DNA of 64,000 nucleotides from an uncultured Prevotellaceae bacterium (GCA_902800245.1 CADCDY010000007.1:1-64000); one strand, 5' to 3'. Positions 43,118-52,919 are shown, counted from the stretch's first letter. Program-made: numbers and translations. Notes: generated by a model from the letters alone, not told the origin.

Positions 43118-43648
43118 ATGGAGCATCCTTTAGAGATATTCAAGTACTGTCCCGTTTGTGGCAGTGAGCATTTTGAAGTGCACAACTTCAAGAGCAAGAA
43201 GTGTTGCGACTGTGGGTTCACGTACTACGCCAACCCCTGTTCCGCAACGGCAGCGTTCATCGTTAATGACAACGATGAGATGTTGGTTGTCCGTCGCGCC
43301 AAGGAACCTGCCAAGGGAACGCTCGACTTGCCTGGCGGATTCGTTGATATGGGTGAAACGGTGGAGGAGGGTATGGTTCGTGAAATCAAGGAGGAGACGG
43401 GGCTTGACATCACGAACATCCAGTACCTCTTCTCGTCGCCCAACGTCTACGTTTATAGCGGTATGGGCGTCCACACGCTCGATATGGATTACTTAGCCCG
43501 TGTGCACGGCGATTCTGTCGCCGTGAAAGCCGCTGACGACGCTGCTGAGGCTCTCTGGATTCCTATTGCTCAAGTTAATCCTGCCGAGTTTGGTCTCACT
43601 AGTATCCGCAATGCCGTCATCCGATTCCTAAAGGAATATAAGGTATAA
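43118..43648 (+). CDS. NUDIX hydrolase with zinc ribbon
   Basis: 176 residues. A zinc ribbon (CPVC and CCDC pairs at about 11-32) precedes the NUDIX domain. The box GFVDMGETVEEGMVREIKEETGL fits G-x5-E-x7-REUxEExGU exactly (about 74-96). This layout is that of NADH or ADP-ribose pyrophosphatases, which hydrolyse nucleoside diphosphates linked to another group, in the cytoplasm. The true substrate is not assigned. It is coupled to the esterase upstream by a 3-bp gap, although no functional link is obvious. Confidence 0.85.
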   Translation: MEHPLEIFKYCPVCGSEHFEVHNFKSKKCCDCGFTYYANPCSATAAFIVNDNDEMLVVRRAKEPAKGTLDLPGGFVDMGETVEEGMVREIKEETGLDITNIQYLFSSPNVYVYSGMGVHTLDMDYLARVHGDSVAVKAADDAAEALWIPIAQVNPAEFGLTSIRNAVIRFLKEYKV

Positions 43649-43671
43649 AAAATCGGTTGTGGGCGGGCGCT

Positions 43672-43737
43672 CGCAATAATGTGCACGGCCGCCCGCAATA
43701 ATAAGCACGGCCGTGCTTATTAATGAGCACGCTCGCC
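43672..43737. repeat. 22-bp tandem repeat, three units, with internal palindrome
   Basis: Units begin at 43672, 43694 and 43716 and share TAAT(G/A)(T/A)GCACG. Units 2 and 3 together form a perfect 24-bp palindrome centred on GGCC (43699-43722). It lies in the 314-bp gap between the NUDIX gene and the OmpA-like gene. Confidence 0.8.
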
Positions 43738-43801
43738 CGAATCTGATTACCTAGGCATTCTCTCCCTGTTACATCCCCACTAAATCCCGGTTTGCACGCC
43801 A

Positions 43802-43830
43802 CTCTTCCCCTGTAAGCAGCAGGGGAAGAG
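43802..43830. repeat. 11-bp-arm hairpin in the intergenic gap
   Basis: CTCTTCCCCTG pairs perfectly with CAGGGGAAGAG around a 7-base loop. No U-tract follows, so it is not a standard terminator. It may be a repeated extragenic palindrome. Confidence 0.6.
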
Positions 43831-43864
43831 CGGCGCCTTCCGTTAAGCATCGTTTTTATGCGGT

Positions 43865-43906
43865 AGAAAAAACATTGGGCGGGCGCCATTCATACAGCGC
43901 CCGCCC
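43865..43906 (-). terminator. Terminator of the OmpA-like gene and the Sus operon
   Basis: On the minus strand GGGCGGGCGC pairs perfectly with GCGCCCGCCC, followed by AATGTTTTTTC. It lies 56 bp beyond the OmpA-like stop, the first clear terminator downstream of SusC. Confidence 0.8.
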
Positions 43907-43962
43907 TGGAAGGTTAATAAAAGATTCGGAAGTGTTATTTATTCCACGGTGTAGTAGATTGT

Positions 43963-45042
43963 TTATTCCCCGACGACAATAACGCAACGGTTCTTGTCGT
44001 TTTCGTCGTAGGGCTGAACGGTATCGCCGAACGATTCAATAGTCATACGGCTGGCGGCAATACCCTTGTCTTGCAGGGCCTTGGCCACCTTTTCGGCACG
44101 AGCCTTGGCATAACCCTTGTTGACACGAGGATTACCTGTGCCGCGGTCGGCATAACCCTTGATGCTAATACCCTTCTGCGGGTACTTGTTGCACCAGCTG
44201 ACAATGCGGTTGAGCATGGCGTCAGGCTCAGGATCGCTGAGGCGGATGTTGTAGAAGAATACTTCCTTCAGCGGTTCGTCCTTCACTACCGGTTGCGGCT
44301 TGGGCTGAGGCTTGGGCTCTGGCTTCTGCTCAACCTTGGCTGCTGGAGCGGGTGCAGGCTCTTGATAGACGGGCTGCGGGGCGGGCTCTGCCTTTTTCTT
44401 CTGGCCGAACTTAACGGTCAGGCCGAGAAGAGCTGAAACCTGGAAGTCGGGGCAGTAGTTGCGCTTCAGGTTGAACTCGTCGTTCTTCATGTTGCCGTCG
44501 ATTTCGAGACCGATGGCAAAATTCTTGCTGACGTTGAAGTTGAACTGCGTACCAAGGCGCATGTTATAAGTACTATGCTTGCTGCCGCACATCTCAGGAT
44601 TAGGATTTAGGGCCAATGCATGGTTCTGCGTGTTGAACTCGTCGAAGTCCCAGGCATAGTTGACACCGAAACCTAACAACATCACCCAGTCGAACTTGTC
44701 GCTGCTGCGCTTGGGTTTGAGAATGTTGGTCATGTTCATCAGCAGGTCGATATCACCGGTAATGGCGTTGAACTTGTAAGTATCAGTGATAGCGCTTTTG
44801 ATTTGCCATCCTTGTACATGGAGTCGTGCACCCACCTTTGAGTTGAAATAGCGACCAGCAGAAAGAGCAACCTGCGGTGTGATGAGCTTGGTAAAGTCAT
44901 AGTTTGTGAACGTACCCTGCGCACCACCCTGCACGGTGATGAAGTTGTAGGGATAGTTATCCTCTACCGTCTGTGCCTGCACTGCGGTGGACACTCCGAA
45001 AAGGAGTGCCACTGCTGCGAGGATATTCTTGTAATTTTTCAT
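43963..45042 (-). CDS. OmpA-family outer-membrane protein
   Basis: 359 residues with a signal peptide (1-22, ending VQAQ). An N-terminal beta-barrel-like half (about 25-215) is followed by a Pro/Lys/Glu-rich linker (PKPQPKPQ at about 235-255), then an OmpA C-terminal peptidoglycan-binding domain with SIKGYADRGTGNPRVNKGYAKARAEKVAKAL. The protein tethers the outer membrane to the wall. It starts 27 bp after the SusF-like gene, with no terminator or -7 box between, so it is likely the last gene of the Sus operon. Confidence 0.85.
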   Translation of the reverse strand: MKNYKNILAAVALLFGVSTAVQAQTVEDNYPYNFITVQGGAQGTFTNYDFTKLITPQVALSAGRYFNSKVGARLHVQGWQIKSAITDTYKFNAITGDIDLLMNMTNILKPKRSSDKFDWVMLLGFGVNYAWDFDEFNTQNHALALNPNPEMCGSKHSTYNMRLGTQFNFNVSKNFAIGLEIDGNMKNDEFNLKRNYCPDFQVSALLGLTVKFGQKKKAEPAPQPVYQEPAPAPAAKVEQKPEPKPQPKPQPVVKDEPLKEVFFYNIRLSDPEPDAMLNRIVSWCNKYPQKGISIKGYADRGTGNPRVNKGYAKARAEKVAKALQDKGIAASRMTIESFGDTVQPYDENDKNRCVIVVGE

Positions 45043-45069
45043 AATCCTAAATCTTTAATTGGTTTTGAA

Positions 45070-46845
45070 TTACTGCTTAGTGATGACCACTTTGTTATTG
45101 CCTTCATAAGCAATGTAAAGCTCAATCTTGTAGGTGCCGTCCTCTGCCAGGTCGAGATCCTTACCATTGTTCTGCGTCAGGTTGTCATAAGCCTTCGGGT
45201 CGCCGTTGGCACCACCCCAGCTAATAGTCCAGTCATGGTTCATACGGAACTTCATGGCACCGGCCTTCAGTGCGGTCGTTGCCTCCCAGGCGCCAGTCTC
45301 GGCGTTGTATGTCAAGTCTGTGTCAGTATCCCAGCTGCCGTTTACGGTACCAATGATACTGATCGTCTCAACCTTTGTCAGGCTGTAAGACATAGCAGCT
45401 ACGTCGAGGTCAATCTGATAGAAGCCTGCACCTGGGTCTGGACAGTTCGGACCACCAGCGTCGGTCAGCGTACCACCAGTCGTTGTACCATCGACATACT
45501 CCAGGTCGTCGTCCCAGTTGTCGGCATTAGGCTTGAACTTGAACTCACCGTTGAGCCAGTAGTAGCCCTGATATTTACCGTCGCTGTTAGCACCGAAGAG
45601 AGGATGAGAGGTGCTCCAACCACTTTCGTTACCAATCTCATAGAAGTATTCTGCGAAATTGAGCGGAGTAATCTCGTAAGTCATCGTCATCATGTTCACC
45701 TGGAAACGGTAGAACTTGGCAGAGCCATCGACACAGAACGAGTGGTCGCCATCGAGATTGTAGCGGCGGTCGAAGGAACCGCTAAGGTCCTTGCTGTCGC
45801 CCTTGGTACCGAAGAGTTTGTTCCATACATTTTCGCCTACGGCATCGATAGCCTCTTCATCACCGAAAGCAAACCACATCTCACCACCCGTGCTTGGGAA
45901 GACATAAGTGAAGACGGGATCGTCGAAGACACTCTTGTCACTGTGCGAGAACTTCTGGTTCTTAGAGTTATCCCAGTTGCCTGGACCGCCAATGAGATAA
46001 TAGCTATCGGCGATGTTCAAGCCCTCAATCTTATAAGTGTAGTCCATCATATTGATGGTCACCTTGATGAGTTTGTTGCCGGCAGGAACGCAGAACGAAC
46101 CGTCGTCGCTGAGATTGTAGCGGCGGTCAAGGACACCCTCTGGATCAGTATTGCCATTACCTTTCTTCGTACCGAACAACTTCGACCAGTCGTTATTGTT
46201 GGCGATGGCATCACAAGCTTCGTCATCACCGATGGCAAACCAGCAGTCGCCGTCAGGAGCGTTGAAGACGACGGTGAAGACAGGATCCTCATAGACATCC
46301 TTACCGCTGTGTGTAAACTTCAGTTCCTTAGAAGCTGCAGAGCCAGCCCAGTCATTAGGACCACCTACGATGTAGTAATTCTCAGAAATCTGTGGAGCCT
46401 GCGGAATGACCTTAATTTGGAACACGCCCGAAGTAGCAGTCTTCACAGTGGTACCACCATTGGTGAGCCACATATTCACTGTAGCGTCAATGTCACGCTC
46501 GACAGGACGTCGGCCAAATTTGTTGACGACAAAATTCTGCAAGTCGGCAGCAGACATTGTACCGTCCAGGGCAATTTCGTAAGCGTCTTCGCCACCCAGT
46601 GTGATGGTGTAGAATGGCTTATAGGTGTCATTCGTTGCTGTCGGAGCAGTAATATTACATACCTTTACCAGCTCGGCAGTGACGCTATTGAAATCGATGA
46701 CGCCTACCGTTGAGACACTTCCGTCACCAAAGGCTACCTGTGCAGGCTGGGGTACGGCCTGTGGACTTGTCCAGTCTTTGTAGTCGTCGGTGCAAGCTGC
46801 TACCGACGCTACAAATGCTATCAATGATAATATTTTCTTAATCAT
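45070..46845 (-). CDS. SusF-like starch-binding lipoprotein
   Basis: 591 residues. The signal peptide ends in a lipobox (VAAC, Cys at about 18). It has an N-terminal Ig-like domain and then repeated starch-binding modules: two copies of about 125 residues begin YYIVGGPNDWAG and YYLIGGPGNWDN, each followed by DDPVFT, the KLFGTK segment and DRRYNL. A diverged third module and a C-terminal one (SIIGTVNGSWDTD, FRMNHDWTISWGG) follow. SusF binds malto-oligosaccharides at the cell surface, without enzymatic activity. Its place after SusE and before OmpA fits the Sus order. Confidence 0.8.
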   Translation of the reverse strand: MIKKILSLIAFVASVAACTDDYKDWTSPQAVPQPAQVAFGDGSVSTVGVIDFNSVTAELVKVCNITAPTATNDTYKPFYTITLGGEDAYEIALDGTMSAADLQNFVVNKFGRRPVERDIDATVNMWLTNGGTTVKTATSGVFQIKVIPQAPQISENYYIVGGPNDWAGSAASKELKFTHSGKDVYEDPVFTVVFNAPDGDCWFAIGDDEACDAIANNNDWSKLFGTKKGNGNTDPEGVLDRRYNLSDDGSFCVPAGNKLIKVTINMMDYTYKIEGLNIADSYYLIGGPGNWDNSKNQKFSHSDKSVFDDPVFTYVFPSTGGEMWFAFGDEEAIDAVGENVWNKLFGTKGDSKDLSGSFDRRYNLDGDHSFCVDGSAKFYRFQVNMMTMTYEITPLNFAEYFYEIGNESGWSTSHPLFGANSDGKYQGYYWLNGEFKFKPNADNWDDDLEYVDGTTTGGTLTDAGGPNCPDPGAGFYQIDLDVAAMSYSLTKVETISIIGTVNGSWDTDTDLTYNAETGAWEATTALKAGAMKFRMNHDWTISWGGANGDPKAYDNLTQNNGKDLDLAEDGTYKIELYIAYEGNNKVVITKQ

Positions 46846-46863
46846 ATTCTTATACGCTTAAAA

Positions 46864-48105
46864 TTACTGTTTGATGAAACGGATGTAGCCTGTGATATCG
46901 TTGAAGATAATCATGTACTTACCAGCTTCTGAAATCTCCAGATTGTCACCATTGCTGACACCATAGACATACATGCCCTGAGAGTAATCGATGAATGAAC
47001 CACCCTTGTTGAAGTCCCAAGATTCGGCCTGCTTGACTTTCACCTGGTCACCAGCAGCGAAATCGTAGGTGATATACCAGTCGTGGTTCTCCCAGCCTGT
47101 AGAACAAGGAGTCATAGAGGCATCACTCCAGTCGTTGAACGAACCGGCAATAGCCATGCCAGAGAATACAGAAGCTGTGCCGTCATACTTCTCAATCTTC
47201 AAAGCTGTGGTGTTCTCGCCGTCAGCAACCTTTGCCAATTCAATGGTGTTCAAGGTAATCTTGTAGATACCTGGCTCGCTGACAGTGATGTTGCCAGAGC
47301 CACCGTCGTTCTTCACGTATCCGCCGTCGTTCTGACCAATCTGAGCAGCCCAGTTGTCATCAAGGGCACCGCGGAGTTTGAAGCCGTTTCCGCCAAGATA
47401 GCCAATCCATTGTATCTCACCCTGTCCGGTCTTGTTGTCATATTCGATACCATCGATAGTCTGCAATGGAATGACGCACTTACCTATGTCGCCGCCCCAA
47501 GAGCCGTCGGCAATGTCGGCACCGATGAGCCACCAGATTTCAGGATCTGCAGGCTTCAGTTCGACATAATAAGGAACGGTATTCATTGTAATTACATTCG
47601 AGTAGATGGGGAAATATTCGTTGAACGAAGCATCGCGTACGGCAGCCTTCACACGAACAGATAGTTTTTGTAAGGCAGGTGTGGTAGTTTCTGTCCAGCC
47701 AAGCATCTGTAGCATAGTGCGATTCACGTTCTGCGCGTTGATTTCTGCGGCGGTGCCACTGCTGAAAGTTTCGTCAAGCACAAAATAGTCTGCACCGGTG
47801 TTATCCTCTGCGTTGGCGTCGAAGGCCTTGGTGAACTGGCCCGTTGGTGACATCTCTACCCAGTAAGTGGGCACTACAGGAGCATTGAAGTTATTATAAG
47901 GAGTAGGCTGCGACCAAGTGAGATTAATAGGTGCAGTGGTTTTCTCCAAGTCAATGTTTCCAGTGACGGATAGCTCATTGAGTACGAATGTCGTAGGCTG
48001 TGTCAGTGTGGGGTTCGAATCATTGTCGTCCTTACATGAAGTGAAGAGCGACAGACCCGCTACAGCCAACAGTATTGTTGATTTGAATATTGTCTTCATA
48101 ATCAT
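46864..48105 (-). CDS. SusE-like outer-membrane lipoprotein
   Basis: 413 residues. The lipobox (FTSC, Cys at about 24) is followed by KDDNDSNPTL. A SusE N-terminal domain (about 30-170; FVLNELSVTGNIDLEKTTAPINLTW) precedes two starch-binding-like domains, the first with WWLIGADIADGSWGG and the second with GMAIAGSFNDWSD. The starting Met could be residue 1 or 3 (48099). SusE binds starch chains at the surface and tunes which lengths enter the SusCD channel. The gene lies 33 bp after SusD. Confidence 0.8.
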   Translation of the reverse strand: MIMKTIFKSTILLAVAGLSLFTSCKDDNDSNPTLTQPTTFVLNELSVTGNIDLEKTTAPINLTWSQPTPYNNFNAPVVPTYWVEMSPTGQFTKAFDANAEDNTGADYFVLDETFSSGTAAEINAQNVNRTMLQMLGWTETTTPALQKLSVRVKAAVRDASFNEYFPIYSNVITMNTVPYYVELKPADPEIWWLIGADIADGSWGGDIGKCVIPLQTIDGIEYDNKTGQGEIQWIGYLGGNGFKLRGALDDNWAAQIGQNDGGYVKNDGGSGNITVSEPGIYKITLNTIELAKVADGENTTALKIEKYDGTASVFSGMAIAGSFNDWSDASMTPCSTGWENHDWYITYDFAAGDQVKVKQAESWDFNKGGSFIDYSQGMYVYGVSNGDNLEISEAGKYMIIFNDITGYIRFIKQ

Positions 48106-48138
48106 ATTGTCTTTAACTTTTTTACCTTTTTACTTTTA

Positions 48139-49755
48139 TTAGTAGCCTTCGTTCTGCTTCAGATTCGGATTCGCCGTCAAGTCAGATGAAGGAATAGCAA
48201 ACAGGTTGCGATAAGCAGGCAGGCTGGCGCCGTTTTCAGAACCGCCTTTCCATTCCCAGGCATTCTCGCCGCCGCTATTGTCGCCAGCATAGATTCCGTA
48301 GCGGATGAGGTCTGTGCGACGGAAACCTTCCCAGTAAAGCTCACGGCTACGTTCGTCAAGAATCTGCTTCAAAGTGTAGCTGCTCACTGTGGTCGTGCCT
48401 GCACGTGAACGCAAGGCATTGATATACTGGGCTCCAGTAGCTGTGGTGGTGCCGTTATTCTGACGAGCATCGGCCTCTGCAGCAATGAGGTAAGCTTCGG
48501 CAGAGCGCATCAGGAAGTAGTCGGCATCAGGGAATGCCGTGCTACGAGGCGTAGCTCCTGTAGAATAAGTGTTGCGGTATTTTCCAACTGAGAAGCCTGT
48601 GGCAAATTCAGAAGGCGTGTTTGCCGACAAGGTGCGGTCAACGCCAAAGAACAGTGCACGAGCATCACCTGCAACAATAGCCATTTCACGGATGGTAACG
48701 TTAGGAGCATCGCCGTTGGGGAAGAATTTCTCAACCAGCTGACGGCGGGCGCGATTACCGGCCCAGAACTTACCTACCAAGCCAAAGTCGCCATCAACGT
48801 CCATATCATCCTTCCAAGCAGAACACATGAGGAACATCGCAGAACCATAGCTTGTGGTATTCAGACCGTCACCTAACAAAGGTAACACAGCCTCGATGCT
48901 GGAACCGTTCTCACCGTTGTCACCCATGAAGAGCATTTGGTATGCGCTCCAACCATTTGTACCATTAGTCCACAACTTGTGGGGGCCATTGATGACCTTC
49001 TCGGCGTATTCCTTGGCCTCAGCCCAACGGGCAGAACCTGTGTAAACCGCAGCATTGAGGTAAAGACGGGCCAGCAATAGGTTAGCTGCGTCCTGATCGG
49101 CACGGCCATAACCATCACTCTTACTGGTACGAGCCACAGGAGTCTGCATCTGATCTTTCACCTCTAACAACTCGCTTTCAATCCAGTTGAAGAGGTCAGC
49201 ACGCTGTATCTGCTGGGGAGAAGTGCTCATCAGCTCAGTTGCAAACGGCACGTTGCCAAAGCAGTCCATCAGGAAATAGTAGTACATGGCACGGAGGAAA
49301 CGCACCTCAGCAGTGCGGGTTGCATCTATTCCATTGCATACGTCCAGATAGTGGTTGCAGTAGGCAATGCTGGTGTATAGTCGGTTGTAGAAGCCCTCCA
49401 GCATAGGATGGCTTGACCCCCAGTTGTTATAGTTAAATTCGGGAATGCCAGGGTCACCCCAAGCGCAGATAGCCTCGTCGGTGGTCAGCTCATTAGCATT
49501 CCACATCTGTCGGACGAAACCTGTAGTACCACCATCCAAGCGGTCAATATCACAGTCATTGCTATCACCGCCATAATTACCAGAAAGAGCCATCGTGGCA
49601 TAGCATTTCGTAAAGAGTTCTGGTTCACTGGGAGTCATCGTAGAACTGGGGTCTATGGGAGTAACATCCAGATCTTTCGTACAAGAACTCAGTCCTGCTA
49701 CAGCAAAAGCTACTGCTGCAACGGGAATCAGATTTTTGAAATATCTTAAGTTCAT
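48139..49755 (-). CDS. susD: SusD/RagB-family nutrient-binding lipoprotein
   Basis: 538 residues. The lipobox (LSSC, Cys at about 25) is followed by TKDLDVTPIDPSS, the usual SusD start. The tetratricopeptide-like core is marked by YNRLYTSIAYCNHYLD, AEVRFLRAMYYYFLMDCFGNVPFA and YFLMRSAEAYLIAAEAD, and the C-terminus has RELYWEGFRRTDLIRYG. SusD caps the SusC channel and delivers glycans. It follows SusC by 27 bp and is the highest-confidence member after it. Confidence 0.95.
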   Translation of the reverse strand: MNLRYFKNLIPVAAVAFAVAGLSSCTKDLDVTPIDPSSTMTPSEPELFTKCYATMALSGNYGGDSNDCDIDRLDGGTTGFVRQMWNANELTTDEAICAWGDPGIPEFNYNNWGSSHPMLEGFYNRLYTSIAYCNHYLDVCNGIDATRTAEVRFLRAMYYYFLMDCFGNVPFATELMSTSPQQIQRADLFNWIESELLEVKDQMQTPVARTSKSDGYGRADQDAANLLLARLYLNAAVYTGSARWAEAKEYAEKVINGPHKLWTNGTNGWSAYQMLFMGDNGENGSSIEAVLPLLGDGLNTTSYGSAMFLMCSAWKDDMDVDGDFGLVGKFWAGNRARRQLVEKFFPNGDAPNVTIREMAIVAGDARALFFGVDRTLSANTPSEFATGFSVGKYRNTYSTGATPRSTAFPDADYFLMRSAEAYLIAAEADARQNNGTTTATGAQYINALRSRAGTTTVSSYTLKQILDERSRELYWEGFRRTDLIRYGIYAGDNSGGENAWEWKGGSENGASLPAYRNLFAIPSSDLTANPNLKQNEGY

Positions 49756-49782
49756 AATCGTATCTATTTTATATATATGTTT

Positions 49783-52700
49783 TTAGAAGCTCAAGTTCAA
49801 ACCACATTGGATGGTAAATGGACGAGGATAAATCTCGTTGTCGATACCACCAAAGACTTCAGGATCAAGACCATCGTACTTGGTAATCGTAAATACGTTG
49901 GTTGCGGCCAGATAGATACGGCCTGACAATCCATTGTAGTTGCCACCCTTGAAGAGGTCCTCGAAAGAATATCCGAGCGTGATGTTGTCGCACTTCAGGA
50001 ATGAAGCGTTGCGGACAAAATAGTCGGTCTTTACGTAATCATAGGTAGTCCATCCGTTCTTGACAGCTTCGGGAATCACATTTTGCAGATAGTTGAATGA
50101 AGCATCGTAGCGCATGGCGACATTTGAGAAGCCTGCACCGCGATCCCAATAGACATAATTGTCGAAGCTGGCGCGAAGTCCGAAACCGAGGTCCCAGTTC
50201 TTTACCTGAATGCGTGAACTCAGACCAGCGGTATAAGGTGCTGCAGGACTCTTGTAGAAGTAGCGGTCGGCGTCATTGATGACACCGTCGGCATTGCGAT
50301 CGACATAGACTCCTTCCAAAGGCTTGCCGTTGGCATCGTAAACCTGCTGGAACACATAGAACGAGTTGGCGGGATGACCTACTGCGTGAGCTTGTACTTG
50401 GTTACCTGTACCAGCACTGATGCCACCAGTCATGATGATGTCGCTCTCGCCGGTCAGCTCAGTAATCTCATTCTTGTTCCAGGTAAAGTTGGCGGTCACT
50501 TCCCATTGCACGGCCTCTGTCTGGATGGGACGCACGGTGAGCGAGGCCTCAATACCTTTGTTCTCCAGCGAACCGATGTTGGAGCGCACCTGATTGCGGA
50601 AGTTGGAACCGGCAGAGACGGTGGCGTCGTTAATCAGGTCGGTGGTCTTGCGATAGTAGTAATCAACACTACCGCTGAGGCGATTGTGGAAGAATGCAAA
50701 ATCGAGACCGGCATTCCATGTCGTGGTAGTCTCCCACTTCAAGTTTTTGTTATATGCATCGGGACGATAAAGAATACCAGCGTCGTTTACGCCATTGATG
50801 GGATATAGTCCCACATTGGTATTCTTGTTTACATTGTAAGTGGCAAAATAGTTATAGTTGCCGATGCCGTCCTGTTGGCCGGTCTTACCCCAGCCCAGAC
50901 GAAGTTTCAATTCGTCCATCCACTTTACGTTTTTCAGGAAGGCCTCTTCATTGATTTTCCAACCGAGAGCTACAGAGGGGAATGTTGCCCAGTGATCGTA
51001 GAAACGACTTGAACCGTCACGACGTACTGTGGCTGTAACCATGTAGCGGTCGAAGGCAATGTAGTTGGCACGTCCGAAGAAAGATACAAGATAGCTCTCC
51101 TGTTTGTATTCGCTTTTGCTCTCCGAGAATGGTGTGCCACGCAGAAGTGCCAGTGTGGGATCATCTACAACTTTTCCATCAACAAGTGATGTACCGTAAG
51201 TTTGCGGATAGAGGCTGGTGTAATGTGAGTCACCCCAATATTTTGTATGGCTCCACTCATAACCGACCATGATGTCGAAATGCTGCGTCTTCAAGAAGTC
51301 CTTATAGTACTGAGCATAAGCAGAGAAAGTGAGGTTATATTTTTTCTCCTTTGAGTAACCGCTGTTACCATAGTAGTAATTCGACGAACCCCAAGGATCC
51401 AAATCGGTCTCCTCTTTACCATTAGCCCAGTCACCGCTGGCATTGGCATGGAGGCGCAAGTCTTCGAAACCATGAATCTGATAGTCTACTTCTACGTTAC
51501 CCATGTAGTCAAAAGAGTTAGCGCGTTGATTACGCTCATTAATCATAGCTACGGGATTCTTGCCTGGACCAGTAGCAATGATGGCACGGCTGACAGTATA
51601 GTCGTTGTAGGCAGAACCATCACCTCCCCATTGCCAATAACCGTGGAAGTCTTTGTATAGCGGATCGTTGCTGCTGACAGGCTGAGTCGGATCGAAACGG
51701 ACTGCCTCACCAATAGCACCTGTGTTAGCATAGCGGTTATGAGAATACATGAACTTACCGTTGATGTTGAATTTCAAGTGGTCATCAAGCAATGAGGGAT
51801 TCAACGTCACGCTGGCGGTAGTACGCTGGAAGTTTGAAGTCTTCAGAATACCATTCTGGTCGGTATAACCGACACTGATTCGGTAAGGCATGTTCTTCAG
51901 ACCGCCCTGAACGGTAATGTTGTGGTCGCTAGAAACAGCAGAATGGAAGATTTCCTCCTGCCAGTCTGTATTGGCATTGCCCAAGAGTGCAGCAGCATCA
52001 GAGTTTTCTCCATAATAGCTCTTGACAAACGAACGGTACTCGTCGGCGCTAAGCACGTCAAGCTTGTTGCGCTTCACAGAATAAGAAACGTTGCCATTGT
52101 AGCTCACCTTGGGAGCCTGACCTTGACGGCCTTTCTTCGTAGTAATGATGATGACACCGTTAGAACCGCGACTACCGTAAATAGCAGTAGCTGAAGCATC
52201 CTTCAGCACGGTGAACGATTCGATATCGTTCGGGTTAACCATCGACAGGGCATTGGGTGCACCCTTTACGCCCTGACGGTCCATTGCCAGACCGTCAATC
52301 ACAATCAGAGGATCGTTAGAGGCATTCAGTGACGAACCGCCACGAATACGGATGGTGCTGCTACCACCAGGTGTACCGCCATCGCTGGTTACGTTTACAC
52401 CGGCAATCTTACCTTGGATCATGTCCTGAGCACTGACAATCAAACCATGGTTCTTCTCATCGGGCTTCAGAGCTGTAACAGAACCAGTAAGGTCGTTCTT
52501 ACGGGCAACACCATAACCAATAACGACAACCTCGTTCAGCAATGCTGCATCATCCTCTAGTGTAATAACTAAGGTGGGAGCAGCCTTGACAGTTGCTGTC
52601 TGATAACCGATGTAGCTGACGGTGATGTCAGCGCCCTGATTGGCTTTCAGGGTGAAATTACCATCGAAGTCGGTGACTGCAGCGGTTTGTGTGTTCGCTA

Positions 52701-52851
52701 CACGTACGGTGGCTCCAATGATGGGTTCACCCAGAGCATCTTTAACATGGCCTTTCACGTCTATTTGCGCAAAGGCTCCTACCGATAGGAATAGTCCTAA
52801 TATAAGGACGAGCATCCTAAACGGAATCTTAATGTTTACCTGCTTCATCAT
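49783..52851 (-). CDS. susC: SusC/RagA-family TonB-linked outer-membrane transporter
   Basis: 1022 residues with a signal peptide (1-28, ending GAFAQ). A carboxypeptidase-regulatory-like domain (29-113: IDVKGHVKDALGEPIIGATV, ending in an EDDAALLNEVVVIGYG junction) is followed by a TonB plug with TIRIRGGSSLNASNDPLIVIDG and by the beta-barrel, which ends LNLSF. The protein imports maltooligosaccharides with SusD. The start could be 52851 or 52848 (MMKQ). Its promoter is the minus-strand TACCTTTG at 52920-52927, and a LacI-type operator lies 54 bp further upstream. Confidence 0.95.
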   Translation of the reverse strand: MMKQVNIKIPFRMLVLILGLFLSVGAFAQIDVKGHVKDALGEPIIGATVRVANTQTAAVTDFDGNFTLKANQGADITVSYIGYQTATVKAAPTLVITLEDDAALLNEVVVIGYGVARKNDLTGSVTALKPDEKNHGLIVSAQDMIQGKIAGVNVTSDGGTPGGSSTIRIRGGSSLNASNDPLIVIDGLAMDRQGVKGAPNALSMVNPNDIESFTVLKDASATAIYGSRGSNGVIIITTKKGRQGQAPKVSYNGNVSYSVKRNKLDVLSADEYRSFVKSYYGENSDAAALLGNANTDWQEEIFHSAVSSDHNITVQGGLKNMPYRISVGYTDQNGILKTSNFQRTTASVTLNPSLLDDHLKFNINGKFMYSHNRYANTGAIGEAVRFDPTQPVSSNDPLYKDFHGYWQWGGDGSAYNDYTVSRAIIATGPGKNPVAMINERNQRANSFDYMGNVEVDYQIHGFEDLRLHANASGDWANGKEETDLDPWGSSNYYYGNSGYSKEKKYNLTFSAYAQYYKDFLKTQHFDIMVGYEWSHTKYWGDSHYTSLYPQTYGTSLVDGKVVDDPTLALLRGTPFSESKSEYKQESYLVSFFGRANYIAFDRYMVTATVRRDGSSRFYDHWATFPSVALGWKINEEAFLKNVKWMDELKLRLGWGKTGQQDGIGNYNYFATYNVNKNTNVGLYPINGVNDAGILYRPDAYNKNLKWETTTTWNAGLDFAFFHNRLSGSVDYYYRKTTDLINDATVSAGSNFRNQVRSNIGSLENKGIEASLTVRPIQTEAVQWEVTANFTWNKNEITELTGESDIIMTGGISAGTGNQVQAHAVGHPANSFYVFQQVYDANGKPLEGVYVDRNADGVINDADRYFYKSPAAPYTAGLSSRIQVKNWDLGFGLRASFDNYVYWDRGAGFSNVAMRYDASFNYLQNVIPEAVKNGWTTYDYVKTDYFVRNASFLKCDNITLGYSFEDLFKGGNYNGLSGRIYLAATNVFTITKYDGLDPEVFGGIDNEIYPRPFTIQCGLNLSF

Positions 52852-52919
52852 TTAATTTTTAAAGTTAGTATTTCATAATAAGTTCACAATAAACAGAGAG
52901 AATTGATTTAAATCAAGCG

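Noticed and set aside
43617..43889. Minus-strand reading frame across the 22-bp repeats
   Set aside because: It crosses a palindrome array and a terminator and has no recognisable protein pattern.
45070..46845. Frameshift or duplication error in SusF
   Set aside because: The frame is open throughout, and modular duplication is normal for SusF.
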